A stretch of 64,000 bases of DNA from JBBSBL01 sp963735885 (GCA_963735885.1 CAVTMP010000008.1:355333-419332); one strand, 5' to 3'; shown: positions 54,344 to 62,414, numbered from the stretch's first letter. The notes: a model not told the origin generated them from the sequence alone. Made by a program: numbers and translations.

Positions 54344-54515
54344 ATGCTCGTGCTCGGACGGATCGAGCTCGCCGCGTTCCAAGGTCATGCTCGACCGCAC
54401 GCGGCACTGGGCCGGACATCGAGGCCATGCTCGTGACCGGGAACGCTCGACCTCGACGCGGTGTGCGACCAGCTGCGCGGGATGCTCGATCCCGGACGAT
54501 CCGCGCTACGACTGA
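54344..54515 (+). pseudogene. Decayed gene fragment, perhaps nucleotidyltransferase-like
   Basis: If one base is dropped near 54380 (CC), 54414 (GG), 54442 (AA) and 54494 (GG), the DNA reads as one protein end: IELAAFKVMLDRTRHWADIE, then AMLVTGTLDLDAVCDQLRGM and LDPDDPRYD before TGA 54515. The pattern 'hFKVMLDRTRDWADIEAML' followed by LDLD is, from memory, the C-terminal part of a family of putative nucleotidyltransferases in actinomycetes. The 5' part (before ~54344) cannot be reconstructed. Family identity is tentative, but the four compensating indels strongly suggest a real coding past. Confidence 0.45.
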
Positions 54516-54643
54516 CTCGACGACGCCGAGCGCCGGGCCGTGGGCACGGGTGGGCGCCGGGAAGACAGGGCCCGTCCCGCGCCAAGACCTGCGCACGACT
54601 CCCCCTGCGCCGGTTAGGCTCGGCGCCCCGAGGCCCACAGGAC

Positions 54644-57553
54644 ATGCCCAGGATCACGCACCACGCCCTGATCGCGGTCGCGGCGTGCGCCGCGGTGCTG
54701 GCGCTCGGCCCTCGGGCCGCGACGGCCGCGACGTTCAACGTCACGAGTACCGCCGACCCGTCCGGCGTCGGGACCTGCGATCCCGGTCCGGGGGGTTGCA
54801 CGCTGCGCGAGGCGGTTGCGGCGGCCAACGCGACGGTCGACGCCGATCGGATCGCCTTCTCCATCCCGGGAGCGGGGCCGCACACGATCAACCTCGTCAG
54901 CCCGTCGGCGGGCGAGCTGACGGTCGAGCGCCCAGTGGATCTCGACGGGACGTCCCAGCCGGGATACGACGGCCGGCCCGTCGTCGAGATCGTGGAGAGC
55001 GCGCCGAACCCTGCCCTGCGCTTCTCCGCGACGGGCGCGAGCAGCGTTCGCGGGCTCGCGGTGAGCGGTGGACCCTCCGTGTGGGCCGACGCCGGCACGG
55101 TGACGCTCGCCGGAAACCACCTCGGCCTGCGTCTCGACGGCTCGACGCCGGCCGGCTCGGGGGTGCGGGCCTCCGGTGCCGGGCGACTCGTCGTCGGTGG
55201 AGACACGTCCGCGGAACGCAACGTCATCGCCTCGGATGCCGACTTCGGCGCCGCGGTCAGGCTTTCCAGCCCCGGCAGCGTCGTGCAGGGGAACTACATC
55301 GGCGTCGATCGCACGGGGAGCCAGGCGGTCGGCGCCCGCGGCGCGCACGGCGTCGCCGTGGAGGCGCCGGACATCGTGGTCGGCGGGTCGTTGCCCGGTG
55401 AGGGCAACGTGATCAGCGGAACGGTCCTCGTCCAGGGGTCGCTCGCGACGCCGCTCTCCGGCGTCGCCGTCCGGGGCAACGTCCTCGGACTCGACGCGGC
55501 CGGGACCTCCGTCATCGCGCCGAACGACGACGGCGGCGATGTCGGCGTCTGGGTCGCGGGCGCAGCGGGAACGGTGATCGGCGGCGACCAGCCGGGCAGC
55601 GGCAACCGGATCGCGGGCTACCTCACCGGGATCCGGATCGAGAAGCCGGGCAATCCGGCCGAGGCCACCGGGACGGTCATCCAGGGCAACACGATCGGCC
55701 CCGGCGGCGCCCGCGGCGTGCTGCCCGGCGCGGGCGTCCGGATCGGGGGGCGTGACACGACGGTGGGCGGTCTTCTCCCGGGAGAGGCGAACGCGATCAC
55801 CGGCTTCGGAACCGGCGTCGTCGTCGACGCGGGCAGCGCCGGCAACCGGCTCCTGGGCAACCGCATCGCCGCCAGCCAGTTCCTCGGCATCTCGCTCTCC
55901 GACTTCTTCACCCCGTCCGGGCAGCCCCTCGCGAACGACCCGCTCGATCTCGACGGCGGCGCCAACGAGGGGCAGAACCATCCCGCCCTGGTGGAGGCCC
56001 GGGTCGAGCCCGGCGCCACCCTGGTCAGCGGCACGCTCGACTCGCGACCGAACGCCGACTACCGCGTGGAGCTGTTCGTCTCGGGACAGTGCGATCCGTC
56101 GGGGAACGGCGAGGGCGAGGAGTTCCTCGCCGGGCTGACGGTGCGCACCGACGCGAGCGGACGAGCCGGCTTCGCCACGGCGCTGCCGCACCTCGCGTTC
56201 GGCAAGCAGGTCACGGCCACCGCGACCGACTCGGGCGGCAACACCTCCGAGTTCTCGCGCTGCCGGCGCACGACGCCTGGTGAGGCTTACCGGGCGAACG
56301 TCGCGGTGTCGCTGCAGCGCTCGCCGTTCCGCGTGCGGGTCGGGGAGGCCGTGGCCTACACGGCGACCGTCCGCAACCTCGGCCCGGCCGCAGCGCAGGG
56401 CGCGAAGGCCGACCTCGCACTACCCGCCTTCCTGCGCGCCGAGTCCGCGACCGCGACGGCCGGCGGTTGCCAGCCGGCCGGCGCGGCCGTGAGCTGCGCG
56501 CTGGGGAACCTGCCCAATCAGGGCGCGGCGACGGTCACGGTGCTGGCGCGGGCCGTCGCCGCCGGGATCGGAGCCGCCTCACTGGTGGCGCGCTCCGACC
56601 AGGAGGACGCCGTCACCCTGGACAACGCCGCGCAGGACGCCATCACCGTCGATCCCCCGCCACAGGCCGACCTCGCCGTCGCGCTCGCCGCCGGGTCGCG
56701 CGCGCCGGTGGCGGGAGGACGGTTGCGCTATATCGCCGAGGTGCGCAACCTCGGCCCCGGGCCCGCGACGCGTGTCCGGCTCCGCGCCGAACTGCCAGAA
56801 TTCGTGCCCTTCGTCTCCGCCACGCCGTTCGACGGCGCGTGCCGGAACGCCTCGGACGTGGTCACGTGCGATCTCGGACCCTTGTCGGCCGGCGATGTGA
56901 CGCGGGTGACCATTATCGTCGCCCCTCGCGTCGGCGGGCCGCTCCCGCTGCGGGCCTCGGTTTCGGCGAACGAGGCCGATCCCGCCGGCGCGAATAACGC
57001 GGCGAGCGTACGGCCGGTTGCCGTCCTGCCGCCGCCCGAGACCGGCGAGACGGTCAACCTCGACCCTCAGCGCGGCCGGCTGAGAGTGCGTCCGGCCGGT
57101 GACCGGCGATTTCGTCCGATCGTGGCGCCCGAGCAGGTGCGGGTCGGGAGCGAGGTCGACGCGCGAGACGGCCGGATCGTGATGGCGGCCGACACCAACG
57201 GGCGCGGGCGCGTCCAGCGCCTCGCCTTCTCCGAGGGTCGGTTTGTCGTCCGCCAGCGTCCCCGCGGCAACACCGTCGCCGTGGCGTCGATGTCCGGCTC
57301 GCGACGCAGCGCCTGCCGTGACCGCCGGCGCGGCAAGCGGTGCCGGCGGTTGTGGGGCAAGGGCCGAGGCAGGTTCGGGACTCGAGGCAACTACGGCGCC
57401 ACCGCCGTGCGGGGCACCGAGTGGCTCACCGAGGACGGGCCGGACGGGACGCTCGTGGTGGTCCGTAGCGGCGTCGTCACGGTCCAGGACTTCGCGCGCC
57501 GCAGGACGGTGACCGTGAGGGCCGGTCGCCGCTACCTCGCCCCGCGACGCTGA
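54644..57553 (+). CDS. Large secreted mosaic protein: CSLREA + beta-helix + DUF11 + FecR-like C terminus
   Basis: A 969-aa protein from ATG 54644. Residues 1-29 are a signal peptide. A CSLREA-type domain follows (FNVTSTADPSGVGTCDPG and GGCTLREAVAAANATVDADR). Residues ~100-500 form a right-handed beta-helix with Asn/Gly turns (VQGNYIGVDRTGSQAVG, NRLLGNRIAASQFLG). Two DUF11 beta-sandwich repeats span ~540-800 (GEAVAYTATVRNLGPAAAQG and GGRLRYIAEVRNLGPGPATR). The C terminus is FecR-like (KGRGRFGTRGNYGATAVRGT, WLTEDGPDGT). It is predicted to be an extracellular or surface protein; no catalytic residues are visible. Confidence 0.82.
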   Translation: MPRITHHALIAVAACAAVLALGPRAATAATFNVTSTADPSGVGTCDPGPGGCTLREAVAAANATVDADRIAFSIPGAGPHTINLVSPSAGELTVERPVDLDGTSQPGYDGRPVVEIVESAPNPALRFSATGASSVRGLAVSGGPSVWADAGTVTLAGNHLGLRLDGSTPAGSGVRASGAGRLVVGGDTSAERNVIASDADFGAAVRLSSPGSVVQGNYIGVDRTGSQAVGARGAHGVAVEAPDIVVGGSLPGEGNVISGTVLVQGSLATPLSGVAVRGNVLGLDAAGTSVIAPNDDGGDVGVWVAGAAGTVIGGDQPGSGNRIAGYLTGIRIEKPGNPAEATGTVIQGNTIGPGGARGVLPGAGVRIGGRDTTVGGLLPGEANAITGFGTGVVVDAGSAGNRLLGNRIAASQFLGISLSDFFTPSGQPLANDPLDLDGGANEGQNHPALVEARVEPGATLVSGTLDSRPNADYRVELFVSGQCDPSGNGEGEEFLAGLTVRTDASGRAGFATALPHLAFGKQVTATATDSGGNTSEFSRCRRTTPGEAYRANVAVSLQRSPFRVRVGEAVAYTATVRNLGPAAAQGAKADLALPAFLRAESATATAGGCQPAGAAVSCALGNLPNQGAATVTVLARAVAAGIGAASLVARSDQEDAVTLDNAAQDAITVDPPPQADLAVALAAGSRAPVAGGRLRYIAEVRNLGPGPATRVRLRAELPEFVPFVSATPFDGACRNASDVVTCDLGPLSAGDVTRVTIIVAPRVGGPLPLRASVSANEADPAGANNAASVRPVAVLPPPETGETVNLDPQRGRLRVRPAGDRRFRPIVAPEQVRVGSEVDARDGRIVMAADTNGRGRVQRLAFSEGRFVVRQRPRGNTVAVASMSGSRRSACRDRRRGKRCRRLWGKGRGRFGTRGNYGATAVRGTEWLTEDGPDGTLVVVRSGVVTVQDFARRRTVTVRAGRRYLAPRR

Positions 57554-57717
57554 AGCGGGGATGGCTCGGCCGCCGGCCGATCTCCTCGACCTCGGCAGCG
57601 ATGGCGTGAGGGGCCGCCGGGAGCGGGTACCCCTGTGGTCGCTGGCGGGCAAGGGTGAGTGACCTGACGGCCGAAAAACCGCACGCGCCGCGCGCCGTGG
57701 GGTAAGTTCGGCCCTTG

Positions 57718-58320
57718 GTGGAGGCAGCGTTCCGCGAATCCGCGGTTCCCGGGGAGGAGCTCACGTCGAGGTCCCTCCCCGACCTGCTTGCGGCGATCGG
57801 ACGGGAGCCAGGCGCCCCCGCGGCCGGGACGGCGACCGCGCTTGTCGTCGCCCTCGCGGCGGCGCTGACCCGGATGGCCGCTATTGGGCGGGGCGACGCC
57901 GGCGGGATGCGCGCGCAGGCCGCCGCGCTCGAGCGCCGGGCCGTCCGGCTCGGCGCCGAGGCGACCGAGGTGCTGAGCTCGGCGCGGGAGGCGCTGGCGG
58001 CCCGTGGCGGCGGCGGGGACGAGCGGCGCGACTTCCAGCTGGGGTCGGCGCTCGACGACGCGGCGGCCGTGCCGGAACTCCTGGCGGCCGCCGCCGCCGA
58101 CGTGGCCACCCTGGCGGCCGAGGTGGGGCGCCACGCGGCCGACGACCTGCGCCCGGATGCCGCGTGCGCGGCGACGCTCGCCGAGGCCGCCGCCCGCGCC
58201 GCCGAGCACCTGGTCGCCGTGAACCTGGGAACCACCGACGACAGCGAACGGCTCGCCCACGCGCGTCGTGCCGTCGCGGTGGCCGGAGCCGCGGCGGGTG
58301 ACGCGGGAAGCTGGCGGTGA
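57718..58320 (+). CDS. Cyclodeaminase/cyclohydrolase (FTCD C-domain) family protein
   Basis: A 200-aa all-helical protein from GTG 57718 (TTG 57715 adds one residue). SLPDLLAAIGREPGAPAAGT near residue 20 is the phosphate/substrate loop of the formimidoyltetrahydrofolate cyclodeaminase-like fold; it is followed by long Ala-rich helices (ATALVVALAAALTRMAAIGR, LEAAARAAEHL-type). Canonical relatives convert 5-formimino-THF, but many actinomycete members are single-domain and uncharacterised. Its stop overlaps the start of the sigma factor (GTGA), so the pair is co-translated, an unusual partnership. Confidence 0.75.
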   Translation: MEAAFRESAVPGEELTSRSLPDLLAAIGREPGAPAAGTATALVVALAAALTRMAAIGRGDAGGMRAQAAALERRAVRLGAEATEVLSSAREALAARGGGGDERRDFQLGSALDDAAAVPELLAAAAADVATLAAEVGRHAADDLRPDAACAATLAEAAARAAEHLVAVNLGTTDDSERLAHARRAVAVAGAAAGDAGSWR

Positions 58321-58910
58321 GCCCCGCGGCCTCTCACGCGTCGGACCCCGCAGTCGCGAACGACGCCGCGCTCGTCCGGCGCTGCCGCGCGCGAGACGAG
58401 GCGGCCTGGGGGGAGCTGGTCGACCGCTTCTCGCGCTACGTGTTCGCGATCGCCACCCAGGCATACCGGCTCGGGGCGCAGGACGCGGAGGACGTCTTCC
58501 AGGAGGTCTTCGCGCGGACCTACACGCATCTCGACGGGCTCCGCGACGACACGGCGATCCGCCCCTGGCTCGGGCAGATGACCCGACGCCTGTGCGTCGA
58601 CCGCCTGCGCGCGTCGGGTCGCGAGGCGCCGGCCGCCGGCGAGCTGCCCGAGCGGGGAGAGGAGGACGCCTCGCTCGCGCGCCTCGACGAGGCGCTCGAC
58701 GTGCGCGACGCGATGGCCGGCCTGTCCGGCGACTGCCAGGAGGTGCTCGACCGGTTCTTCGCCCGGGACGAGAGCTACGCCACGATCTCCGCCGCGCTCG
58801 GGATCGCGGGCGGCACCGTGGCGAGCCGCATCTCCCGCTGCCTGGGCCGGCTGCGCGAGCGACTCGAGGGAAGATCCCCCGCGCCCGCGCCGTCTGGAGG
58901 AGCAGGATGA
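58317..58910 (+). CDS. ECF-type sigma factor
   Basis: A 197-aa sigma-70 family protein from GTG 58317. Region 2 contains AAWGELVDRFSRYVFAIATQ and DAEDVFQEVFARTYTHLDGL. Region 4 contains GDCQEVLDRFFARDESYATI and ISAALGIAGGTVASRISR. It is translationally coupled to the cyclodeaminase-like gene before it and to an 87-aa gene after it. No transmembrane anti-sigma factor is adjacent, in contrast to the pair at 21.2-22.5 kb, so control may run through the small downstream protein. Confidence 0.88.
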   Translation: MSPAASHASDPAVANDAALVRRCRARDEAAWGELVDRFSRYVFAIATQAYRLGAQDAEDVFQEVFARTYTHLDGLRDDTAIRPWLGQMTRRLCVDRLRASGREAPAAGELPERGEEDASLARLDEALDVRDAMAGLSGDCQEVLDRFFARDESYATISAALGIAGGTVASRISRCLGRLRERLEGRSPAPAPSGGAG

Positions 58911-59170
58911 CTGCGCACTACGACGAGGAACGACTGCGCGAGCTGATCGCCGCCCTGCCGCCCGCCCCGGTGGGGTGGGCGCAGGCGGCGCGCGAGCTCC
59001 CCGCCGCCCGGCGCGAGATCGATGCGCTCGAGCCGTTGCTCGAGGCGGACGCCGCGTTCCGGGCGGCCGCGGCGGCGGATCCCCGCGCGACCCTCGCCGC
59101 CCAGGGCCTGGAGCCTCGCCCCGAGCTCGTCGCGGCGCTGCGCGCCCGACTCGCCTCCAACGTGGCGTAG
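58907..59170 (+). CDS. 87-aa helical protein coupled to the sigma factor
   Basis: Starts at ATG 58907, inside the sigma stop (ATGA), with a GGAGGAG ribosome site. The product has YDEERLRELIAALPPAPVGW at the N-terminus, then a charged amphipathic helix (ARREIDALEPLLEADAAFRA) and ends in LAAQGLEPRPELVAALRARL. No membrane segment, Cys-His zinc motif or known anti-sigma domain is visible. Its length, polarity and tight coupling make a sigma-interacting protein plausible; that is inference. Confidence 0.65.
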   Translation: MTAHYDEERLRELIAALPPAPVGWAQAARELPAARREIDALEPLLEADAAFRAAAAADPRATLAAQGLEPRPELVAALRARLASNVA

Positions 59171-59259
59171 GAGAGCGGCCGGGAAGATTCCGGCGGCTCC
59201 GGCCGTCGAGAGGGTGTCAACCGAACGGGCGCCTCGCCCGCTTCCAAAGGAGGACCACC

Positions 59260-60225
59260 GTGGCACCTCGTTCTTGCACCGCCTTCCGCCCGCTCGCCAT
59301 CGCCGCCGCCATCGTGCCGGCGGCCGCGGCCCTGATCGTCGTTTCGCCGGCCTCGGCCGCGCCGCCGCCGCTCTCCGGGCCTCCCGCCGAGGTTGGCGCC
59401 CCCCCGGCGCTCGGGACGCCGGCGCCCGAGACGAGCGCCATCCCGCCGCGTGCCCAGGGTACGGCCGAAACGACGCCCGCCAAGCCGGCGTTCCCGTCCC
59501 CCAAGCCACGCGCTCGGCTGCTGCGGTCGCGCAGCTCGAAGATCTCGCGCGGAGCCGTCACGGTGAAGCTGACCTGCCGGCGCGCCGGTCGCGTGTCGCT
59601 GATCGCCGGTGGCCCGGGACGGCTCACCGGGCTCGCGCTCGGCTCGGCGCGCTTCCGCTGCCGCGCCGGACGGGCCGTGGCGCGCGTCCGCATTCCGGCG
59701 CCGGCGCTGCGCCGCGTGCGGCGGATGTCCCTGCTGACGGCCGTCGTTACCGTGCGCGACGGGGGGGGACGTCGCACCGACACGCTCCTGGTCACCCCGC
59801 CGCGACGGCTTGCCCGCGCGGCCTCGGGGCAGTGGTGGACGATGTTCGGCTGGAACTCGGAATGCCGCATCTCGCCCGTCGGCGACTACTACCGCTACGT
59901 CTTCCAGATCAACTATCACGGTGGCGCCGCGGCCCGGTCGTATTGGCGGCCGTGGATCCTGTACTACAGCGACGCCACCGGGTACGGCTGGGTGGACGGC
60001 GGCAACGGCGGCTACTACGGGCCGATCGGGCAGGCCGACGACGCATTGGCCAAGAGCGACGCCTGGTCCACGCCGGTGGGCTACGCCCGGGTCACGCCGG
60101 TCGATTCGGGCAAGGGCTTCTATCTCCTCGGAGCGATCGAGGTGTGGGGCGAGGACTGGAACTACGTCGAGCCGACCTTCGCCTCCGACGTCCAACGCCA
60201 CGGGGTGTGGTGCTACGTGCCGTAG
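59260..60225 (+). CDS. Secreted aromatic-rich protein of unknown function
   Basis: A 321-aa protein from GTG 59260 behind an unusually perfect AAAGGAGG ribosome site (59246-59253). Signal peptide at residues 1-33 (LAIAAAIVPAAAALIVVSPA). A Pro/Ala-rich spacer follows, then a beta-rich basic region (KISRGAVTVKLTCRRAGRVS, RFRCRAGRAVARVRIPAPAL). The C-terminal ~130 residues are rich in Trp and Tyr (QWWTMFGWNSECRISPVGDY, SYWRPWILYYSDATGYGWVD) with a Cys at each end of this domain. I do not recognise it. It follows the sigma operon by 89 bp. Confidence 0.7.
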   Translation: MAPRSCTAFRPLAIAAAIVPAAAALIVVSPASAAPPPLSGPPAEVGAPPALGTPAPETSAIPPRAQGTAETTPAKPAFPSPKPRARLLRSRSSKISRGAVTVKLTCRRAGRVSLIAGGPGRLTGLALGSARFRCRAGRAVARVRIPAPALRRVRRMSLLTAVVTVRDGGGRRTDTLLVTPPRRLARAASGQWWTMFGWNSECRISPVGDYYRYVFQINYHGGAAARSYWRPWILYYSDATGYGWVDGGNGGYYGPIGQADDALAKSDAWSTPVGYARVTPVDSGKGFYLLGAIEVWGEDWNYVEPTFASDVQRHGVWCYVP

Positions 60226-60254
60226 GCGGCGCGAGCCGACCCCGACGGTCCGCA

Positions 60255-60280
60255 GGAGGCCGGCGTTCGCGCCGGCCTCC
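60255..60280 (+). terminator. Hairpin terminator with UUCG loop
   Basis: An 11-bp perfect stem (60255-60265 with 60270-60280) closed by the very stable tetraloop TTCG begins 30 bp after the stop of the secreted protein. There is no U tract. It should end transcripts coming from the sigma-factor side. Confidence 0.8.
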
Positions 60281-60397
60281 CCGCGTTCTCGGCCAACCCC
60301 TGACCCGCGCCGGACCCGGCGGGAAGAACGCGCGCTGTCTCCCCGTCCAGGGCGTACCCGCTCATCGGGCATCCCGCCCACAAGCCAAGGAGGCACC

Positions 60398-60613
60398 ATG
60401 CCGCGCATCCGCTGGAACATCGAGCAGATCGACGGCCATACCGTGCGCCGCCGCGACGTCTGCGCCGGCGCGAAGCGGCCCGCGCCGATCGGCGATGTCG
60501 CCTTCCGGCCCGGCAGCCCGGTCGCCGGGACCTGTCGCCCCATCGGCCCGGTCGCCGGTTTCCGGTTCCCCGGGCCAGCCATCGCCGCGCCCGTTCGCGA
60601 CCAGGTGGCCTGA
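60398..60613 (+). CDS. 71-aa small protein with internal repeats
   Basis: ATG 60398 lies seven bases after a clean AAGGAGG ribosome site, supporting real translation. The N-terminus (MPRIRWNIEQIDGHTVRRRD) is charged, with a single Trp; the second half contains two related segments, PIGDVAFRPG and PIGPVAGFRFPG, and two Cys residues. There is no signal peptide and no membrane helix. No family recognised. The repeated Pro-Ile-Gly...Phe-Arg-Pro-Gly pattern could be structural or substrate-like. Confidence 0.55.
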   Translation: MPRIRWNIEQIDGHTVRRRDVCAGAKRPAPIGDVAFRPGSPVAGTCRPIGPVAGFRFPGPAIAAPVRDQVA

Positions 60614-60760
60614 TCGAACCGAGCCCCTCCGGCCCGCGCCGCCCGCCGCGGCGCGGGCCGGCCCGCCCGCTCGGTGCTCCGCCATGCGCCCCCTCCTCCA
60701 TCCCCTCCACATCCGGTGCTTCCGCCGCCCTTCGCCGCCGGCTAGAGGCTTGATGTGGGT

Positions 60761-60922
60761 TCAGCGACCGTCGTAGGCGGCGAGGACTACCCGTGCTCCG
60801 AGCGCGCCGATAACGAGCTCGAGTACCAGCGCCCCGACGTCTGGCTCCCAACACTCGGCGGCCTTCAGCGGCGGCGTCTTGCGCGCCCAGACGGCGTCCC
60901 CGCCGTCGCAAGTCTCGCTCAC
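60761..60922 (-). CDS. Possible 53-aa protein in otherwise empty region 60614-61151
   Basis: In the 540 bp between the 71-aa gene and tRNA-Val I see no convincing gene. A minus-strand frame from GTG 60922 gives 53 residues: SETCDGGDAVWARKTPPLKA, then a hydrophobic helix ALVLELVIGALGARVVLAAY. No clear ribosome site; codon use is acceptable. The region's GC is somewhat lower and less codon-like than its neighbours, so it may hold remnants. Confidence 0.25.
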   Translation of the reverse strand: MSETCDGGDAVWARKTPPLKAAECWEPDVGALVLELVIGALGARVVLAAYDGR

Positions 60923-61151
60923 CCGTGCCGGGGTCGCAGCCCCCGCACGAGCCCGGATTCCTCCCCGGACGGGACCCGCCGGACGCGCGACGGCGTGGGG
61001 GGTCGTCGGCCGGCGCCGGGGTCCCGTGACCCATGGTCTCCGCCCGGTTTCGCGTCCGTTGGTACCCAAACGCGGTACCCACCGAGCACGCCGAGCCCAG
61101 CTTGTCCTCGGATGTCGTAGGAAGTGGCCGCTTAGCAGGTAGTTCCTCCCA

Positions 61152-61225
61152 TGGGCGGTGCAGGGCTCGAACCTGCGACCTCCTGCGTGTAAGGCAGGCG
61201 CTCTGGCCAGCTGAGCTAACCGCCC
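61152..61225 (-). tRNA. tRNA-Val (TAC)
   Basis: A full cloverleaf on the minus strand. Acceptor GGGCGGT pairs with ACCGCCC, D stem GCTC/GAGC, anticodon loop CTTACAC (anticodon TAC), T arm GCAGG-TTCGAGC-CCTGC, discriminator A. CCA is not encoded. Confidence 0.97.
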
Positions 61226-61270
61226 GAGAGCGATGGTAGCCCGGGCGGGCCTGCGAGAATCGTCGGCGTC

Positions 61271-61612
61271 ATGACCGACGTCGATCGCTCTGTCCTGTGG
61301 CGCGCCGCGCTCGTCCAGGCGCTGGGCGTCGCCGTGCTCGGCCTCGTGCTCGGCCTCGCCCTCCCCCACGCCTTCTTCGAGGACTGGGGCTGGCTCGCCG
61401 GTCCGGGCGCGTGGTTCGCCTGCGCGGCGGTGACCGCCCGCGTCGTGCGACTTCCCCTGGTGCCGGCCGTGCTCGGCGCCGCGCTGGCGGGCGTTCCGAG
61501 CGGCCTCGCGACCCTGCTCGGCGCCCACTGGCTCGGCGCGGTGCTCGCGATCGCCTGCTTCGCCGTCTGGTGCGCGGCGCTCGCGGGCCGGCACCGGCCG
61601 GCCGCGGCCTGA
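61271..61612 (+). CDS. Small three- to four-helix membrane protein
   Basis: A 113-aa protein from ATG 61271. Hydrophobic helices are LVQALGVAVLGLVLGLALP, GWLAGPGAWFACAAVTARVV, VPAVLGAALAGVPSGLATLL and WLGAVLAIACFAVWCAALAG. The helix breaks have Asp/Trp and Pro residues. No family recognised; such small proteins are common in actinomycete genomes and uncharacterised. It lies between tRNA-Val and tRNA-Glu. Confidence 0.7.
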   Translation: MTDVDRSVLWRAALVQALGVAVLGLVLGLALPHAFFEDWGWLAGPGAWFACAAVTARVVRLPLVPAVLGAALAGVPSGLATLLGAHWLGAVLAIACFAVWCAALAGRHRPAAA

Positions 61613-61677
61613 GCCGGCGTCGGCGCTGGTCGACGTCGACCCGGAGGCGGCGGCGCACGCAGATCTCAGTCAGGTAG

Positions 61678-61749
61678 TACCCCCAGGGGGAATCGAACCC
61701 CCGCTACCAGCGTGAAAGGCTGGCGTGCTGACCGCTACACCATGGGGGC
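61678..61749 (-). tRNA. tRNA-Glu (TTC)
   Basis: Minus-strand cloverleaf with acceptor GCCCCCA/TGGGGGT (a G-U pair at the first position), D stem GTGT/GCAC-type, anticodon loop CTTTCAC (anticodon TTC) and T arm GGGGG-TTCGATT-CCCCC. CCA is not encoded. The terminal G-U pair is slightly unusual but does not break the fold. Confidence 0.93.
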
Positions 61750-61803
61750 GGGCATCGCGACCGATTCTACGGCGGCCCGGGCGGCGGGCCGCGTGGACGG
61801 TCC

Positions 61804-62196
61804 TCAGGCGATCGTCAGCGATCCGCCGCCAGAAGTGGCGGCGAGGCTCGCGCCGATGATCGCCAGCACGAGGACGAACGTGATCACCGCGCAGCCGACG
61901 GTGAGTGCGGCGACGACGAGCGCCGGGGCGCCGCGGCGGATGCCGACGGTCGCGGTGGCGATCGGCGGGCCGAGCACGCTGACGGTGAGCGCGATCCAGG
62001 CGAGGGCGTCGCTGTCGTTCGCCACCTGGGAGAGGAGCAGGACCAGCACGACGAACACGACCGCCCCGGCGATCGGGAGCAGCAGCAGGCCGAGGAGGAC
62101 GGGCGCGCGCCCGCGCCGCTCGGGACCGCCGGCGGCCGGGTCCGGGGCGTCCGCCGGAGCCTCCGGCGTGGCGCGCGACGGGGTCGGGACGCTCAC
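61804..62196 (-). CDS. Small integral membrane protein
   Basis: A 130-aa protein from GTG 62196. A polar, Pro-rich N-terminal tail (residues 1-30) is followed by hydrophobic helices VLLGLLLLPIAGAVVFVVLV, ALAWIALTVSVLGPPIATAT and LVVAALTVGCAVITFVLVLA. No catalytic motif. The start overlaps the stop of the upstream 73-aa gene (GTGA), so the two form a small operon. Confidence 0.72.
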   Translation of the reverse strand: MSVPTPSRATPEAPADAPDPAAGGPERRGRAPVLLGLLLLPIAGAVVFVVLVLLLSQVANDSDALAWIALTVSVLGPPIATATVGIRRGAPALVVAALTVGCAVITFVLVLAIIGASLAATSGGGSLTIA

Positions 62197-62414
62197 CCGC
62201 CGTCCTCCGCCTCGTCGAGGAAGACCAGCCGGGCGCCGTAGTACGGCTCCCCCCGCCGCACGAACTTCGCGGTGAGGCGGTGGAGGTCGAACCACTCGTC
62301 GCCGACGCGCAGGGCGCGACCGTCCTCGGCCACCTCGTCGATCCGGGCTTCGTGCGCCGAGCCCAGGGTGTGGATCCGCACGCGCATGCCGGGGACGGGG
62401 ACGATCCGGGGCAT
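62193..62414 (-). CDS. 73-aa beta-rich protein
   Basis: From ATG 62414 the product is MPRIVPVPGMRVRIHTLGSA, EARIDEVAEDGRALRVGDEW and FDLHRLTAKFVRRGEPYYGA, ending in an acidic tail. The pattern of short strands around Gly/Arg turns suggests a small SH3- or KOW-like barrel, but no family is recognised. GTG 62465 is a longer alternative that would overlap the tRNA-Lys region more closely; I prefer 62414. Translationally coupled to the membrane protein downstream. Confidence 0.6.
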   Translation of the reverse strand: MPRIVPVPGMRVRIHTLGSAHEARIDEVAEDGRALRVGDEWFDLHRLTAKFVRRGEPYYGARLVFLDEAEDGG

